Shown: piece by piece, positions 27,598 to 38,348 of the stretch
Layout: every line of letters starts with the position of its first letter
Numbering within the stretch: the stretch's first letter is position 1
Assembly (NCBI RefSeq): GCF_000148525.1
Contig: NZ_AEDU01000008.1
Span: 62,001-126,000 of the forward strand
Direction: 5' to 3'
DNA: 64,000 nucleotides
Source of the DNA: Streptococcus mitis SK564
Lineage (GTDB): Bacteria; Bacillota; Bacilli; Lactobacillales; Streptococcaceae
Notes under the pieces: generated by a model
The model's input: the letters and a program-made list of their open reading frames with translations, nothing else
The model's database searches: none
Told to the model about the DNA's origin: nothing
Position numbers and translations under genes: made by a program

Positions 27598-28197
27598 CTA
27601 TTCGGTTCGAGTTTCAACTAAGTATATTCCCCATTCAGCTAATTCTACAGGCAAATCATAAACAGTTTTTCCATTACTTTCATAGATTTCAGAGATTCCT
27701 GGTGAAGTCTTAGAAAAAGTTCCCCAAGCTGTCACTAGTTCTTCTACAAATTGAATATTATGAGGTTCAAAAAAGTCATTAAATTTCGATAGTTCTTTAC
27801 TATAAATTGTCACAACATTATAGCTATCAAGCATGATCTCATCATGACTTTTATGCCCACCAAATCCAAACTTACTTAGTCCATCATTAACAAGTAAATC
27901 ACCGTATCTAATCAACAGTGCTAGGCATTCCTCTCTTGAACAACCATCAATATAATAAACATCCTTATGAGATTCCTTGATAATATTCTTTTCTATCACT
28001 TTTTCTCTATCAATACTGACAGGCAATTCCAAAATAAAAAACAAGGGCTCATCATGAATCGCAATAAAGTGTTGAAAAACCTCTAATATTTTTTCTGCGT
28101 GTACATTCGCCATCAAATGATGTTCAGTTAACTTTGTAAATGATTCAAACAGGTTTTCTACCAAGCTAACTTGGTGACCTTTTACTAAATTCAACAT
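27598..28197 (-). CDS. Hypothetical protein, family not recognised
   Basis: 199 residues from the ATG at 28197, chosen for GGAGG 8 bases upstream over an unsupported 12-codon extension. Soluble, acidic, with no signal peptide, membrane segment or catalytic motif that I recognise. Features seen: FFILELPVSIDRE, YYIDGCSREECLALL and FGFGGHKSHDEIM. It is flanked on both sides by G repeats and terminators, so it looks like a single-gene cassette within the island. Confidence 0.7.
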   Translation of the reverse strand: MLNLVKGHQVSLVENLFESFTKLTEHHLMANVHAEKILEVFQHFIAIHDEPLFFILELPVSIDREKVIEKNIIKESHKDVYYIDGCSREECLALLIRYGDLLVNDGLSKFGFGGHKSHDEIMLDSYNVVTIYSKELSKFNDFFEPHNIQFVEELVTAWGTFSKTSPGISEIYESNGKTVYDLPVELAEWGIYLVETRTE

Positions 28198-28384
28198 TAT
28201 GCGTCCTCCAGAGAATTTAAACAATATCCACATTTATAATCTCATTATACCATTAAACTCCTAAAAAGACTGCAACTTCCCAGTCATAGTTTCTTATAAA
28301 TCTACCTCAGTTCCTTATGCTGAACCACATTCGGAACAGAAAATATTGGTAGTAATAGAAGCATTTCAATAATTTATTCATGTC

Positions 28385-28528
28385 TGTTAACTATGTTTCT
28401 TCCTCTAAAACTCCTTTTCAATGAAAACAAACACGTACTCCCTAGGGTTTATGAAAATAGAATGACAGCCTATCAAGCTGTCACATCAATACACTCAACT
28501 TGAACTCTCACTATAATACTTCCCCACC
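28385..28528. repeat. Repeat G, copy 4
   Basis: It matches copy 1 over AAACTCCTTTTCAATGAAA and ACAAACACGTAC and ends in ACTTCCCCACC, nine bases before a terminator, as copy 1 does. The left end is diverged. The surrounding 28198-28616 holds no gene. Confidence 0.5.
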
Positions 28529-28536
28529 TCAATACA

Positions 28537-28560
28537 AAAAGCCTTACAATCAAGGCTTTT
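28537..28560 (-). terminator. Terminator after the peptidase S51 gene
   Basis: A perfect 9-bp stem AAAAGCCTT/AAGGCTTTT with loop ACAATC, the same sequence as the terminator at 18286-18309; it lies 57 bases past the stop of the S51 gene. Confidence 0.75.
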
Positions 28561-28616
28561 CGTTATTCATTTCATCAATACTTTAGTTTCGTAGATTCAG
28601 ATTCGTATGATTAAAA

Positions 28617-29225
28617 CTAGTCAATTTTATCAATAATGTTCCCAGATTTATCCAAGACAAGACAGGAATGGTCATTTAGTGGAATTATGGGAACATTAAC
28701 AAGTTTTTCAGCGCTATCTTTATTAGCTTTATCATTCCATGAATCATAATGGACACTAATTAAAAACTGACTAAATAGTCCTAATCCATTTTTTATCTTT
28801 ATCTGATGATCTGAATTATCATTAGATGAGATATAGACTTTCTCTCCTAATAATAAGGCTCCTGCAGAAAATCCTATAACTTTCGCCCCTTTTTTCAGCA
28901 TAAGCTCGATATAATTTTTGAACTCCTGATTGACATAAGTAGCTATATATTTTTCCGTATTTCCACCACCGATGATAATTAGATCAGCATCTAGATAGCT
29001 ATCAAAATCAATCTGCTCAGTGTCCAGAAGCAAGTAATCAACGTTTAAATTAGGAAAATGACTTTGAAAAACTTCCGTGTACTTTTTCATGTACGGTTCC
29101 CAATTTTCTCGAAAAACTGTAAAAATAATAATTCTTTTAATCTTGCTTGATAATACAATTTTATCAACAATGCTATATTTCATTATTGGGGGATTCCCAC
29201 CCATCAAAAAAATTTGTTCGTCCAA
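28617..29225 (-). CDS. Peptidase S51 (PepE-like) family protein
   Basis: 202 residues with the class I amidotransferase-like fold of S51 dipeptidases. GGGNTEK lies at residues 87-93 and the nucleophile S120 is in GFSAGALLLG; a His in ISVHYDS is a plausible partner. The family includes aspartyl dipeptidase PepE and cyanophycinase-like enzymes; members on mobile elements are usually unassigned. It begins 47 bases after the acetyltransferase gene on the same strand. Confidence 0.85.
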   Translation of the reverse strand: MDEQIFLMGGNPPIMKYSIVDKIVLSSKIKRIIIFTVFRENWEPYMKKYTEVFQSHFPNLNVDYLLLDTEQIDFDSYLDADLIIIGGGNTEKYIATYVNQEFKNYIELMLKKGAKVIGFSAGALLLGEKVYISSNDNSDHQIKIKNGLGLFSQFLISVHYDSWNDKANKDSAEKLVNVPIIPLNDHSCLVLDKSGNIIDKID

Positions 29226-29272
29226 TCTTTCACACTTTCTAAAGATACATAAATGTTGGCCACTTTCTGAAA

Positions 29273-29701
29273 TTATAATTTTTTCTTAAAATGAATAATT
29301 CTATTTGCCTCCTGAAATCCAATATTGATATGAAATCCTATAGAATCGGTATTCGTTAAAGTACAGTCACTTGCAAATTCCTTACATCCTTTATTTTTCG
29401 CCCATTCCTCACATTTTGTACAGAGATTTTTAGCAATATCCTTTAAACGATATTCCTCGTCGACAATAATCCCTTCTAAGAATCCAACAGGACTATATTC
29501 ACAACCTTCAACATAATCAAATCTGAGTGAACATAGTGCTAGACCTACAATTGTGTCACCTTCAACTTCAGTAAAGATTGCAGTATTTTTGCCATTCGTA
29601 TATTTTTTTACTTCATCAATAGCTTCTTTATCGGTCAATTGGGGCCATAATTGTTTCATTAGTTTAGCCGTTTTTATAGAATCATTTGTTATTTCATCCA
29701 T
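29273..29701 (-). CDS. GNAT acetyltransferase resembling AAC(6')-Iy/-Ig aminoglycoside 6'-N-acetyltransferases
   Basis: 142 residues from the ATG at 29701, chosen for GGAGG 7 bases upstream; an upstream TTG frame lacks one. The order MKQLWP, then DYVEGC, SPVGFLEGIIVDEEYR, NKGCKEFASD, TNTDSIGFHINIGFQE and a basic end follows the AAC(6')-Iy/-Ig subgroup closely, including the long beta4-alpha3 acetyl-CoA region. Resistance to kanamycin or tobramycin is possible but not shown; GNAT substrates are hard to predict. Confidence 0.75.
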   Translation of the reverse strand: MDEITNDSIKTAKLMKQLWPQLTDKEAIDEVKKYTNGKNTAIFTEVEGDTIVGLALCSLRFDYVEGCEYSPVGFLEGIIVDEEYRLKDIAKNLCTKCEEWAKNKGCKEFASDCTLTNTDSIGFHINIGFQEANRIIHFKKKL

Positions 29702-29789
29702 ATTGATGTTCCTCCGCAAATTACAAGCAAATGTTTCGAATCATGCTGTTACTTTGTTACTCATTGATTGATACCAATACCATCCCCTT

Positions 29790-31172
<1,383 letters not shown>

Positions 31173-31189
31173 CTATTAGCCGACAAAAA

Positions 31190-31221
31190 AGATGGCAACG
31201 TTACGGTTACCATCTATTATA
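31190..31221 (-). terminator. Terminator of the ccdA-tlpA unit overlapping the rlmCD promoter
   Basis: AGATGG...CCATCT with further inner pairs (31190-31215) and TTTTTT beyond on the minus strand. TATAAT (31216-31221) just upstream could be the -10 box of rlmCD. Confidence 0.6.
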
Positions 31222-31256
31222 CCATGAAATTTGTAATCAGATTCTCTTTATCTATG

Positions 31257-31823
31257 CTAGTTCATTTCTTTAAAGGCTGCTTCTGCATCCGCGTTGCTGA
31301 TAACACCAAATTGTATCTTTCCAATCTTTCCTTGACTGTCAATCAGGTATTCTGTAGGAATGCTTCGGATTTGATAAGCTTGGAAGGTGGTTGCTTTTGT
31401 GTCATAAAGAACTGGGATATCCTTATAACCTTGATCTTGGAACCATTGTGGGAATTGCTCAACGGTTTTTTCACCTTGAATTCCTGGTGCAATGACACTA
31501 AGAATTTCGAAATCACGATCTGGTTTCGCCGCTAGTTCCATCAACTCAGGCATACTTTTCTTACATGGACCACACCATGAAGCCCAAAACTTCAAATAGA
31601 CTTTTTTACCCTTATAATCAGATAACTTAACTTCTTTACCGTCCATAGATTGCAAGGTAAAATCTGGAGCATCTTTTCCAACAGCAATTTGTTGTACAGG
31701 CGTTTGTTGCTGTTGTTTTGGGGATTGTTGTGGAGCTTGAGTCTTTTTAGTCTCTTCCTCACCACAGGCCATCAATACAACTAATGACAAGAGGCTTAAG
31801 CCAGCAAACATTACTTTTTTCAT
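31257..31823 (-). CDS. Thioredoxin-family lipoprotein (TlpA/Etrx-like)
   Basis: 188 residues. A lipoprotein signal ends at C20 (VLMAC), a Gln/Pro-rich linker follows (about 28-45), then a TlpA-like thioredoxin fold with the active site C84-G-P-C87 (ASWCGPCKKS) and a cis-Pro segment SIPTEY. Anchored on the outer membrane face, it receives electrons from CcdA, encoded 12 bases upstream, and in pneumococcus such proteins reduce methionine sulfoxide reductase. Confidence 0.92.
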   Translation of the reverse strand: MKKVMFAGLSLLSLVVLMACGEEETKKTQAPQQSPKQQQQTPVQQIAVGKDAPDFTLQSMDGKEVKLSDYKGKKVYLKFWASWCGPCKKSMPELMELAAKPDRDFEILSVIAPGIQGEKTVEQFPQWFQDQGYKDIPVLYDTKATTFQAYQIRSIPTEYLIDSQGKIGKIQFGVISNADAEAAFKEMN

Positions 31824-31834
31824 CTTTTTCTCCT

Positions 31835-32542
31835 TTATTCAAAAATTCCAGCTAGAACATTTACTTGTCCTAATAGTAACAAAATTCCCATTAAAATAAT
31901 GAGCAAACCACCAATTTTCTTCAGTAGCATCATATGACGTTTAATTTTACTAAAATAAGGCATCACTGCTCCTGAAGCTAAGGCCAAGACCAAGAAAGGA
32001 ATAGCCATCCCTAGAGTGTAAATCAAGGTATAGATAGCACCTTGCCAAGCGCCATTGCCCCCAGAAGCCGCAAGCGCTAAAACAGAACTCAAAACTGGAC
32101 CAATACAAGGCGTCCAACCGAAGCTAAAGGTAATACCGAGTAAAAAGGCCGACCAATAACGATTGGCTTCTGATTTCTTAAAAGTAAAGCTTTTTTGAAC
32201 CTCTAATTTCTTAAAATGAAAAATTTCCATCTGGTGAAGGCCCAAAATAATAATAATCGTACCCATGGTATAGCGAAACCAATTGGCATAGAGAATATTA
32301 CCAAAGTAACCAGCACCAAATCCTAGAATAAAGAAAATGAGTGAAATACCTGCGATAAAGCAAAGTGTTCGAATCAAACCTGACCAGGCAACTTTTCTTC
32401 CAAATAAGGAGAAGCTTTTTGCACTTTCCTGATCATCCAGCAAAATTCCAGTGTAAACTGGTAACAGAGGAAAAATACAGGGAGAAAAGAAGGACAATAC
32501 CCCTGCTAAAAAAACGGAGATTGAAAATACTAGCGTTTCCAA
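31835..32542 (-). CDS. ccdA: Cytochrome c biogenesis-type thiol transporter CcdA
   Basis: 235 residues with six hydrophobic segments. The redox Cys residues lie in FFSPCIFPLLP (segment 1) and FGWTPCIGPVL (segment 4), the CcdA/DsbD signature. It carries reducing power across the membrane to the adjacent thioredoxin lipoprotein. The start is a TTG at 32542; homologues begin at the same residue, and no ATG is available nearby. Confidence 0.9.
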   Translation of the reverse strand: METLVFSISVFLAGVLSFFSPCIFPLLPVYTGILLDDQESAKSFSLFGRKVAWSGLIRTLCFIAGISLIFFILGFGAGYFGNILYANWFRYTMGTIIIILGLHQMEIFHFKKLEVQKSFTFKKSEANRYWSAFLLGITFSFGWTPCIGPVLSSVLALAASGGNGAWQGAIYTLIYTLGMAIPFLVLALASGAVMPYFSKIKRHMMLLKKIGGLLIILMGILLLLGQVNVLAGIFE

Positions 32543-32754
32543 TAAAGAACCAACTTTCTTAAGAATTTAAACCTATTGTACTATAAATGTTAAAATTTGT
32601 ATCAAGTTTGCTACGGTTAACTGTTTTTGTCATTATATTTTGTGAAACAAACTCTTTAATAGTACACTATGTTTTCTAAAACATTGTTAGAAATTGATTT
32701 GAATTTCTCAATCAAGTTGTTCGGTTTTTTCATTTCGCCATAGATAAAAGAAAA

Positions 32755-32795
32755 AGATTGAAGAAATTTGTCCAAGTCGACTTTTTCTTCAATCT
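32755..32795 (-). terminator. Terminator of the murA-GNAT-spxR-map operon
   Basis: A perfect 12-bp stem (AGATTGAAGAAA/TTTCTTCAATCT) followed by TTTTTC on the minus strand, 13 bases after the map stop. Confidence 0.85.
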
Positions 32796-32807
32796 ACTTT
32801 TACTTAT

Positions 32808-33668
32808 TTAATAAGTTCCTTCTTCACCTTGGCTAGTCAAGATAACAGGTCCATCTTTCGTAATCACGAATTGGTGTTCATATTGGCATGACAGTCCACC
32901 GTCAATGGTCTTATGCGCCCAACCAGTTTTCATATCTGTATCGATTTCCCAGTCACCTGTATTGATCATTGGTTCAATAGTCAAGACCATTCCTTCACGA
33001 AGACGAAGTCCACGACCAGCAATACCATAGTTGGGAACCATTGGTTCTTCGTGCATGGTTGGGCCAACACCATGACCAACCAAATCACGCACTACACCGT
33101 AACCACGACTTTCAGCGTATTCTTGAATGGCTGCACCAATATCACCGATACGATTTCCAACAACAGCTTGCTCAATCCCCTTGTACATAGCTTCTTTGGT
33201 TACATCCATCAAGTTTTTCACTTCTTCGGACGGTGTACCAACAGCATAAGCCCAACAAGAGTCTGCTAGACCACCAGAATAGCTCTGAGTGTATTTCTTC
33301 ATTTGCTCAACATTGTTGAAGTTTAATTTTGAGACATTCAGATCAGACTTAGCAATAGGACCTCCCAAAACCATATCAACTTTGAGCAAATCACCATCTT
33401 TCAAAATATAGTGACGAGGGAAGGCATGAGCTACTTCATCGTTAAGAGAGCAACAGGTAGCATAAGGATAGTCCATCATGGCACCGTCAACCCCAATCTG
33501 AAGCGGAAGGAAATTTTCTTCCTTACAACGACGGCGAACGTATTCTTCAACTTCCCACATATCTACGCCAGGCTTAATCAAATCACGCAAGCCAATATGG
33601 ATACTTGCTAGAAAATCACCGGCCTTATCCATAGCTTCAATTTCACGAGCTGATTTTAATGTTATCAT
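32808..33668 (-). CDS. map: Methionine aminopeptidase type I
   Basis: 286 residues, the streptococcal length, with the pita-bread fold and five metal ligands spread over VDMVLGG, VGHGVGPTMHEEP, MVLTIEPM and YEHQFVI. It removes N-terminal Met from nascent proteins. A short internal insertion (about residues 105-135) is typical of streptococcal enzymes. It is the last gene of the murA-GNAT-spxR-map run, starting 15 bases after spxR. Confidence 0.96.
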   Translation of the reverse strand: MITLKSAREIEAMDKAGDFLASIHIGLRDLIKPGVDMWEVEEYVRRRCKEENFLPLQIGVDGAMMDYPYATCCSLNDEVAHAFPRHYILKDGDLLKVDMVLGGPIAKSDLNVSKLNFNNVEQMKKYTQSYSGGLADSCWAYAVGTPSEEVKNLMDVTKEAMYKGIEQAVVGNRIGDIGAAIQEYAESRGYGVVRDLVGHGVGPTMHEEPMVPNYGIAGRGLRLREGMVLTIEPMINTGDWEIDTDMKTGWAHKTIDGGLSCQYEHQFVITKDGPVILTSQGEEGTY

Positions 33669-33683
33669 TTTTTCTCCTAGTTT

Positions 33684-34961
33684 CTAATTAATTTTAACGG
33701 TTACATTTGCTTTTGAAACAATCTGATGACCATGATAAATATCGTAATCAATAATAGCTGACCGTCTAGTATGGTGGATAATGCGTGCTTGAATGCGCAA
33801 TATATCATCAATCTGAACAGCCTGCAAAAAGTAGATCAGCATTTGCTCGATGATGAGATTGCGACCACTATTCACAACTAAATCTTGGGTCATATGAGTC
33901 AGTATCTCTGCCAATACACCGTTAGCTAAAACACCGTTTTTCTCAAGCATAAAGGGTTCCACTGTAATGACGACTTCATCATGGTGATAAGCGAGTTTTT
34001 GACCAATCTGCTCAGAAAAAGTTGGTAGAGCCGAAACTTGAGAACGACTCATCTTCTCCATGACATCTCGTCTTGTCACAACTCCAAGCAAGGTTTGATT
34101 ATTCCGAACAACCGGTACCATTTCAAAGTCTTCTGCGATCATCCGTTGACTCACATTAGCAATATTTGTTGATAATCCAACTAAAAATAGACTACGAGAC
34201 ATGACCTTATCAATTGTGGTACTTGGTGACTTATCACCCGCATCTCTCATAGTAACAACCCCAACAACGACCTGATGTTGATTGATAACAGGGAAACGAC
34301 TGCTACGATTCTTACGTACCAAGTCCAAATAATCTTTAACAGTGTCGGTCTCTCTCAGAAAACCATACTCATGACTCGGACGATAAAGTTTCTCAACTGT
34401 CAGAATATCAGTCTTGATTTGGACATTTGACAAGGCTTTATTGATCATGGTCGCGACGGTGAATGTGTCATGTTTGCTTCTCAGAACCGGAATCCCTTTT
34501 TGATTGGCCAGTTTAAGTACATCATCATGAACCTGAAATCCCCCTGTAACCAGAACTGCATTTTCATTTTCCAAGGCTAGCAACTGAATACGGGTTCGGT
34601 CTCCGACAATCAAAAGCCCCCCATCGTGAAGGTAAGACAAGATATTTTGTTCAGTCATGGCACCAATTGAAAACTTACTGAATTCTCTCTCTAAACCTTC
34701 TTGCCCAGCCAGAACCTCAGAAGAAGTCACTTCTGCAATTTCAGCAAAAGTTAATCTTTCAATCGCAACTTTCTGGGATTTAACACGGATAGTACCACTT
34801 CTAGGACGGGTCTCCACAATTCCACGGTTTTCAGCTTCCTTGATAGCGCGATAGGCCGTTCCATCACTGACTCCCAGATGGTTGGAAATACTACGAACAC
34901 TCACCCTTTTACCTACTGGTAATTCCTCCAAATAGCTTAGAATTTCCTGATGCTTACTCAT
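33684..34961 (-). CDS. spxR: CBS/HotDog domain transcription factor SpxR
   Basis: 425 residues: an N-terminal helix-turn-helix (about 1-55, SISNHLGVSDGTAYRAIKE), a DRTGG domain (about 65-180), two CBS domains (about 190-310) and a C-terminal HotDog domain (about 315-425). This order matches pneumococcal SpxR, which activates pyruvate oxidase (spxB) expression. The CBS pair probably senses an adenine nucleotide or acyl-CoA. Its start overlaps the GNAT stop by 8 bases. Confidence 0.93.
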   Translation of the reverse strand: MSKHQEILSYLEELPVGKRVSVRSISNHLGVSDGTAYRAIKEAENRGIVETRPRSGTIRVKSQKVAIERLTFAEIAEVTSSEVLAGQEGLEREFSKFSIGAMTEQNILSYLHDGGLLIVGDRTRIQLLALENENAVLVTGGFQVHDDVLKLANQKGIPVLRSKHDTFTVATMINKALSNVQIKTDILTVEKLYRPSHEYGFLRETDTVKDYLDLVRKNRSSRFPVINQHQVVVGVVTMRDAGDKSPSTTIDKVMSRSLFLVGLSTNIANVSQRMIAEDFEMVPVVRNNQTLLGVVTRRDVMEKMSRSQVSALPTFSEQIGQKLAYHHDEVVITVEPFMLEKNGVLANGVLAEILTHMTQDLVVNSGRNLIIEQMLIYFLQAVQIDDILRIQARIIHHTRRSAIIDYDIYHGHQIVSKANVTVKIN

Positions 34962-35505
34962 TGAATTCTCCTTTTACATACCGAAATTCAAGATAATCCC
35001 GCATTTTTCTTGTGTAGCGATCACTTCCCTTAAACTGACGGAACAAACTAAATCCAGACTTAAGAGCAACTCTTTGGCTAGCTTCATTTTCAAGGTGGGT
35101 AATGATAGATAATTGTTTTAAGCCAAATTCCTCAAAAGAAAGCTGACAAATTTTTCTAACAACCTCTGTCATAAATCCTTGCGACCAAGCATCTTTCCTC
35201 AAAAAATAGCCAAGCTCAGCTTCTTTTTTGATTTCATCTAACTTCTCAAATTTAATAGAACCAATCATTTGTTGATTTTTCTGGTCACAAATTGCCCACA
35301 CTCCCAAAGGGGACTTCATAAAGTAATTTGCTAATGCATATTGACTTTCTTCCAGACTTGCCTGAGTTGGGAAAATAAATTGTAAATTTTCAGGATTTGA
35401 GGCTATCTCATGGAAGTCCTGACTATCACTAAAAAAGAAAGGACGCAAATACAAGCGATCCGTTTCAAAAAAAGAAAACATTGCTAATTTGGTCCAAATA
35501 TTCAT
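34954..35505 (-). CDS. RimJ/RimL-like GNAT acetyltransferase
   Basis: 183 residues from the ATG at 35505, set by AGAGG upstream; a GTG two codons earlier is possible. FFETDRLYLRPF opens the domain, ELGYFLRKDAWSQGF holds the acetyl-CoA loop and NEASQRVALKSGF is the conserved late motif. RimJ/RimL relatives acetylate ribosomal protein N-termini or small amines; the target is unknown. It is tightly placed between murA and spxR. Confidence 0.85.
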   Translation of the reverse strand: MNIWTKLAMFSFFETDRLYLRPFFFSDSQDFHEIASNPENLQFIFPTQASLEESQYALANYFMKSPLGVWAICDQKNQQMIGSIKFEKLDEIKKEAELGYFLRKDAWSQGFMTEVVRKICQLSFEEFGLKQLSIITHLENEASQRVALKSGFSLFRQFKGSDRYTRKMRDYLEFRYVKGEFNE

Positions 35506-35520
35506 AAACACCTCTACGGT

Positions 35521-36780
35521 TTAATCCTCAACAAGTGTAATATCCGCTCCTAGATTACGTAATTTTTCAATAATATCAGAATAACCACGTAAGATAAACT
35601 CGATATTTGTAATTTCAGTTTTACCTTCAGCCATAAGCCCAGCAATGACTAGTGCAGCCCCAGCTCTCAGGTCAGTTGCTTTAACACTTGCCCCATGTAA
35701 ATCACGTCCACCTGTGTACAAAATATGACCATTTGTTGTCGAAATGTCCGCATCCATCTTTGCTAGTTCAAAAACATGATTTACACGTTTTTCGTAAATC
35801 GTATCGACAATTGTACCACGACCATTCGCTCTTAGTAAAAGTGGAGTAATCGGTTGTTGCAAGTCAGTAGCAAAACCTGGGTAAGGAGCCGTCTTAATAT
35901 TGATTGCTTTCAAATTAGACTGTTCTTCGACAAAAATGCTGTCTTCAGATACAGTCATTCTCACTCCCATTTCTTCCAGCTTAGCAATAAATCCTTCTAG
36001 GTGTTCGTAAAGAACATTATTTATACGAATCCCCTTGCCGACTGCAGCAGCTAAAGAAATATATGTTCCAGCTTCGATACGGTCTGGAATCACCTGATGA
36101 CGGGTTCCATGTAATCTTTCAACACCATCAATAATGATGATATTAGTTCCTGCACCGCGGATATGGGCTCCCATATTATTCAAGAGAGTAGCTACATCAA
36201 TAATCTCAGGCTCACGGGCTGCATTTTCAATAATGGTACGACCATTTGCTTTAACTGCAGCAATCATCGTATTAATCGTCGCACCAACACTAACCGTATC
36301 CATGTAAATACTTGCACCATGAAGTCCTGTATCTTTAGCAGATAACTTCATGTTATCTCCCTCGTAGCTAACAGTGGCACCCATAGCTTCAAAAGCCTTA
36401 AGGTGTAGGTCAATCGGACGAGGACCAAGATCACATCCTCCCGGTAAACCAACTGTCGCTTCACCAAAACGGCCTAAGAGACTCCCATAAAAATAGTAAG
36501 ATGCACGAAGACTGTTAATTTTACCATAAGGCATTGGAATATTTTGAACACCTCTTGGATCAATCTCCAAGACATCATCATAACGCTTAACAGTAGCTCC
36601 CATCAATTCCATAATTTCGACAAGACTGGCTACATCCGAAATATCTGGAACGCAATCCAAAGTCACCACATCATCAGCCAATATAATAGCTGGAATTAAG
36701 GCCACAACGCTATTTTTAGCACCACTAATAGTGATTTCACCTTGTAGTGGTAATCCACCATTGATAACAATTTTTCTCAT
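35521..36780 (-). CDS. murA: UDP-N-acetylglucosamine 1-carboxyvinyltransferase
   Basis: 419 residues catalysing the first committed step of peptidoglycan synthesis. K22-N23 (SGAKNS) and catalytic C116 in GGCDLGPRP (the fosfomycin target) are present, as is the late [10 protein letters not shown] segment. Streptococci carry two MurA paralogues; the spxR-map neighbourhood matches the pneumococcal copy next to these genes. It starts the four-gene transcript. Confidence 0.96.
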   Translation of the reverse strand: MRKIVINGGLPLQGEITISGAKNSVVALIPAIILADDVVTLDCVPDISDVASLVEIMELMGATVKRYDDVLEIDPRGVQNIPMPYGKINSLRASYYFYGSLLGRFGEATVGLPGGCDLGPRPIDLHLKAFEAMGATVSYEGDNMKLSAKDTGLHGASIYMDTVSVGATINTMIAAVKANGRTIIENAAREPEIIDVATLLNNMGAHIRGAGTNIIIIDGVERLHGTRHQVIPDRIEAGTYISLAAAVGKGIRINNVLYEHLEGFIAKLEEMGVRMTVSEDSIFVEEQSNLKAINIKTAPYPGFATDLQQPITPLLLRANGRGTIVDTIYEKRVNHVFELAKMDADISTTNGHILYTGGRDLHGASVKATDLRAGAALVIAGLMAEGKTEITNIEFILRGYSDIIEKLRNLGADITLVED

Positions 36781-37299
36781 TCTAAGTTTTTAATACTCTT
36801 TCAAGATTTCTAATAAGGTCTTTAAAATAAAGTATATCATAAATTTATCCTTTTTTCCATCCTTTTCAATTTTATTAGATAGTGATCAATAAATCAGATT
36901 AAGTTGAAAGGTTGAGTCCATATTTTATGAAACATCTTTTGATACTAAAAAAGCCTAAATTAAGAATTATAAAATACCCCAAAAATTAGATTTTCTATGT
37001 CTAACTTTTGAGGTATAGTTCAACTATAAGAGATAATAGTCTTTTAGGATATTTATAGCAAGAAGAAATCAAAAACAACTTATGTCTGTGTCACCTTACA
37101 GATAATCTATTACTGACCTTCTCATCTCTATATTCAATTGCAAATAGTCGTATTTAGTTGACTCAGAACAAACTTCCGAGTTTTTTTATTAAGTATTGGA
37201 AGTGAGTTCTTTTTGATTCTCGTTCAGCAGGTTTTAAGATTTATCCTATCCAGATAATATCTTTTCTGCAACCCACAATGACTAACAAATAGCTTTGCT
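36781..37299. other. Intergenic region with repeat copy B
   Basis: No gene is visible in these 519 bases, which separate lplA's 3' end from murA's 5' end. Apart from the hairpin repeat at 36975-37015 and short T-runs there is no structure I can support. Confidence 0.5.
36975..37015. repeat. Hairpin repeat, copy B
   Basis: Arms 36975-36990 and 37000-37015 pair over 16 bp with two mismatches. The sequence matches copy A (427-467) across both arms and loop, and the right flank (GATAATAGTCTTTT) also matches. Confidence 0.6.
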
Positions 37300-38289
37300 T
37301 TACTCTACTACCGCTTCAGCGATTTCTTCACGGCTAATACCAGCGAAGTAGCGTGTGATATCAATGGTTTCTAGAGCTTTAAGGACATCTTCGCGTTCGT
37401 ATTTCACTCCACGAAGAACATCTTCTACTGCAGCTACGTCTTCAATACCAAAGAAGTCACCATAAATCTTGATGTCTTGGATTTTTGATTCGACGACATT
37501 AGCAAAAACTTCAACCTTACCACTAGTGAATTTTGTTCCACGACGGACGTTAAATTCAGGTGATTTACCGTAGTTCCAGTCCCAAGTACCAAACTTAGTA
37601 TCCTTGATGCGATTGATTTCAGCCAATTCTTCCTCAGAAAAAACGTATTCTGTCATCTCTGGATACTCTTTTTTCATGTATTCCAATAGCAAATCACGAA
37701 ATTCTTCAACCGTGATTTTTTCTGGCAATTCATTGACAATATTGGTTACACGAGCACGAACAGATTTCACACCTTTTGATTCAAATTTATCCTTTGAAAC
37801 CTTAAGGGCATTGGCTAAGACTGACAAATCAACGTCAAAGAGCAAGCAACCGTGGTGCATGATGCGGCCGTTGATATAGGCTTGGGCATTGCCACAGAAC
37901 TTCTTTCCATCAATCTCAAGGTCATTACGACCTGTAAATTCAGCCTTAACACCAAGTTGAGCTAGTGTATTGATAACTGGAGTTGAGAAGCTCTTAAAGT
38001 CAAAAGCCTTGTTTTCATCTTCTTTTGAGATGATCGTGTAGTTGAGGTTATTTAAATCGTGGTAAACAGCTCCACCACCGCTGATACGGCGGACCACCTC
38101 AATACCATTTTCTCGAACATAATCACGGTTGATTTCTTCGATGGTATTCTGGTGACGACCAACAATGATAGATGGCTTGTTAATCCAAAGTAGGAAGATT
38201 TGATCCTCATCCAAAAGATGTTTAAAGGCGTATTCTTCCAAGGCAATATTAAAGGCAGTGTCGTTTGAATGATTTATAATGTATTTCAT
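37300..38289 (-). CDS. lplA: Lipoate-protein ligase
   Basis: 329 residues. RRISGGGAVYHD is the lipoate/ATP loop (near residue 70), GRNDLEIDGKKFCGNAQ supplies the catalytic Lys region and a C-terminal accessory domain follows (about 250-329). It activates free lipoate and attaches it to a lipoyl domain. It is the last gene of the aco cluster, 59 bases past lpdA, whose lipoyl domain is its obvious substrate. Confidence 0.95.
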   Translation of the reverse strand: MKYIINHSNDTAFNIALEEYAFKHLLDEDQIFLLWINKPSIIVGRHQNTIEEINRDYVRENGIEVVRRISGGGAVYHDLNNLNYTIISKEDENKAFDFKSFSTPVINTLAQLGVKAEFTGRNDLEIDGKKFCGNAQAYINGRIMHHGCLLFDVDLSVLANALKVSKDKFESKGVKSVRARVTNIVNELPEKITVEEFRDLLLEYMKKEYPEMTEYVFSEEELAEINRIKDTKFGTWDWNYGKSPEFNVRRGTKFTSGKVEVFANVVESKIQDIKIYGDFFGIEDVAAVEDVLRGVKYEREDVLKALETIDITRYFAGISREEIAEAVVE

Positions 38290-38348
38290 GATATCCCTTT
38301 ATACGATAGAGACTGGAAAGATATTTTCCAGTCTATTCTATCTTTCTT

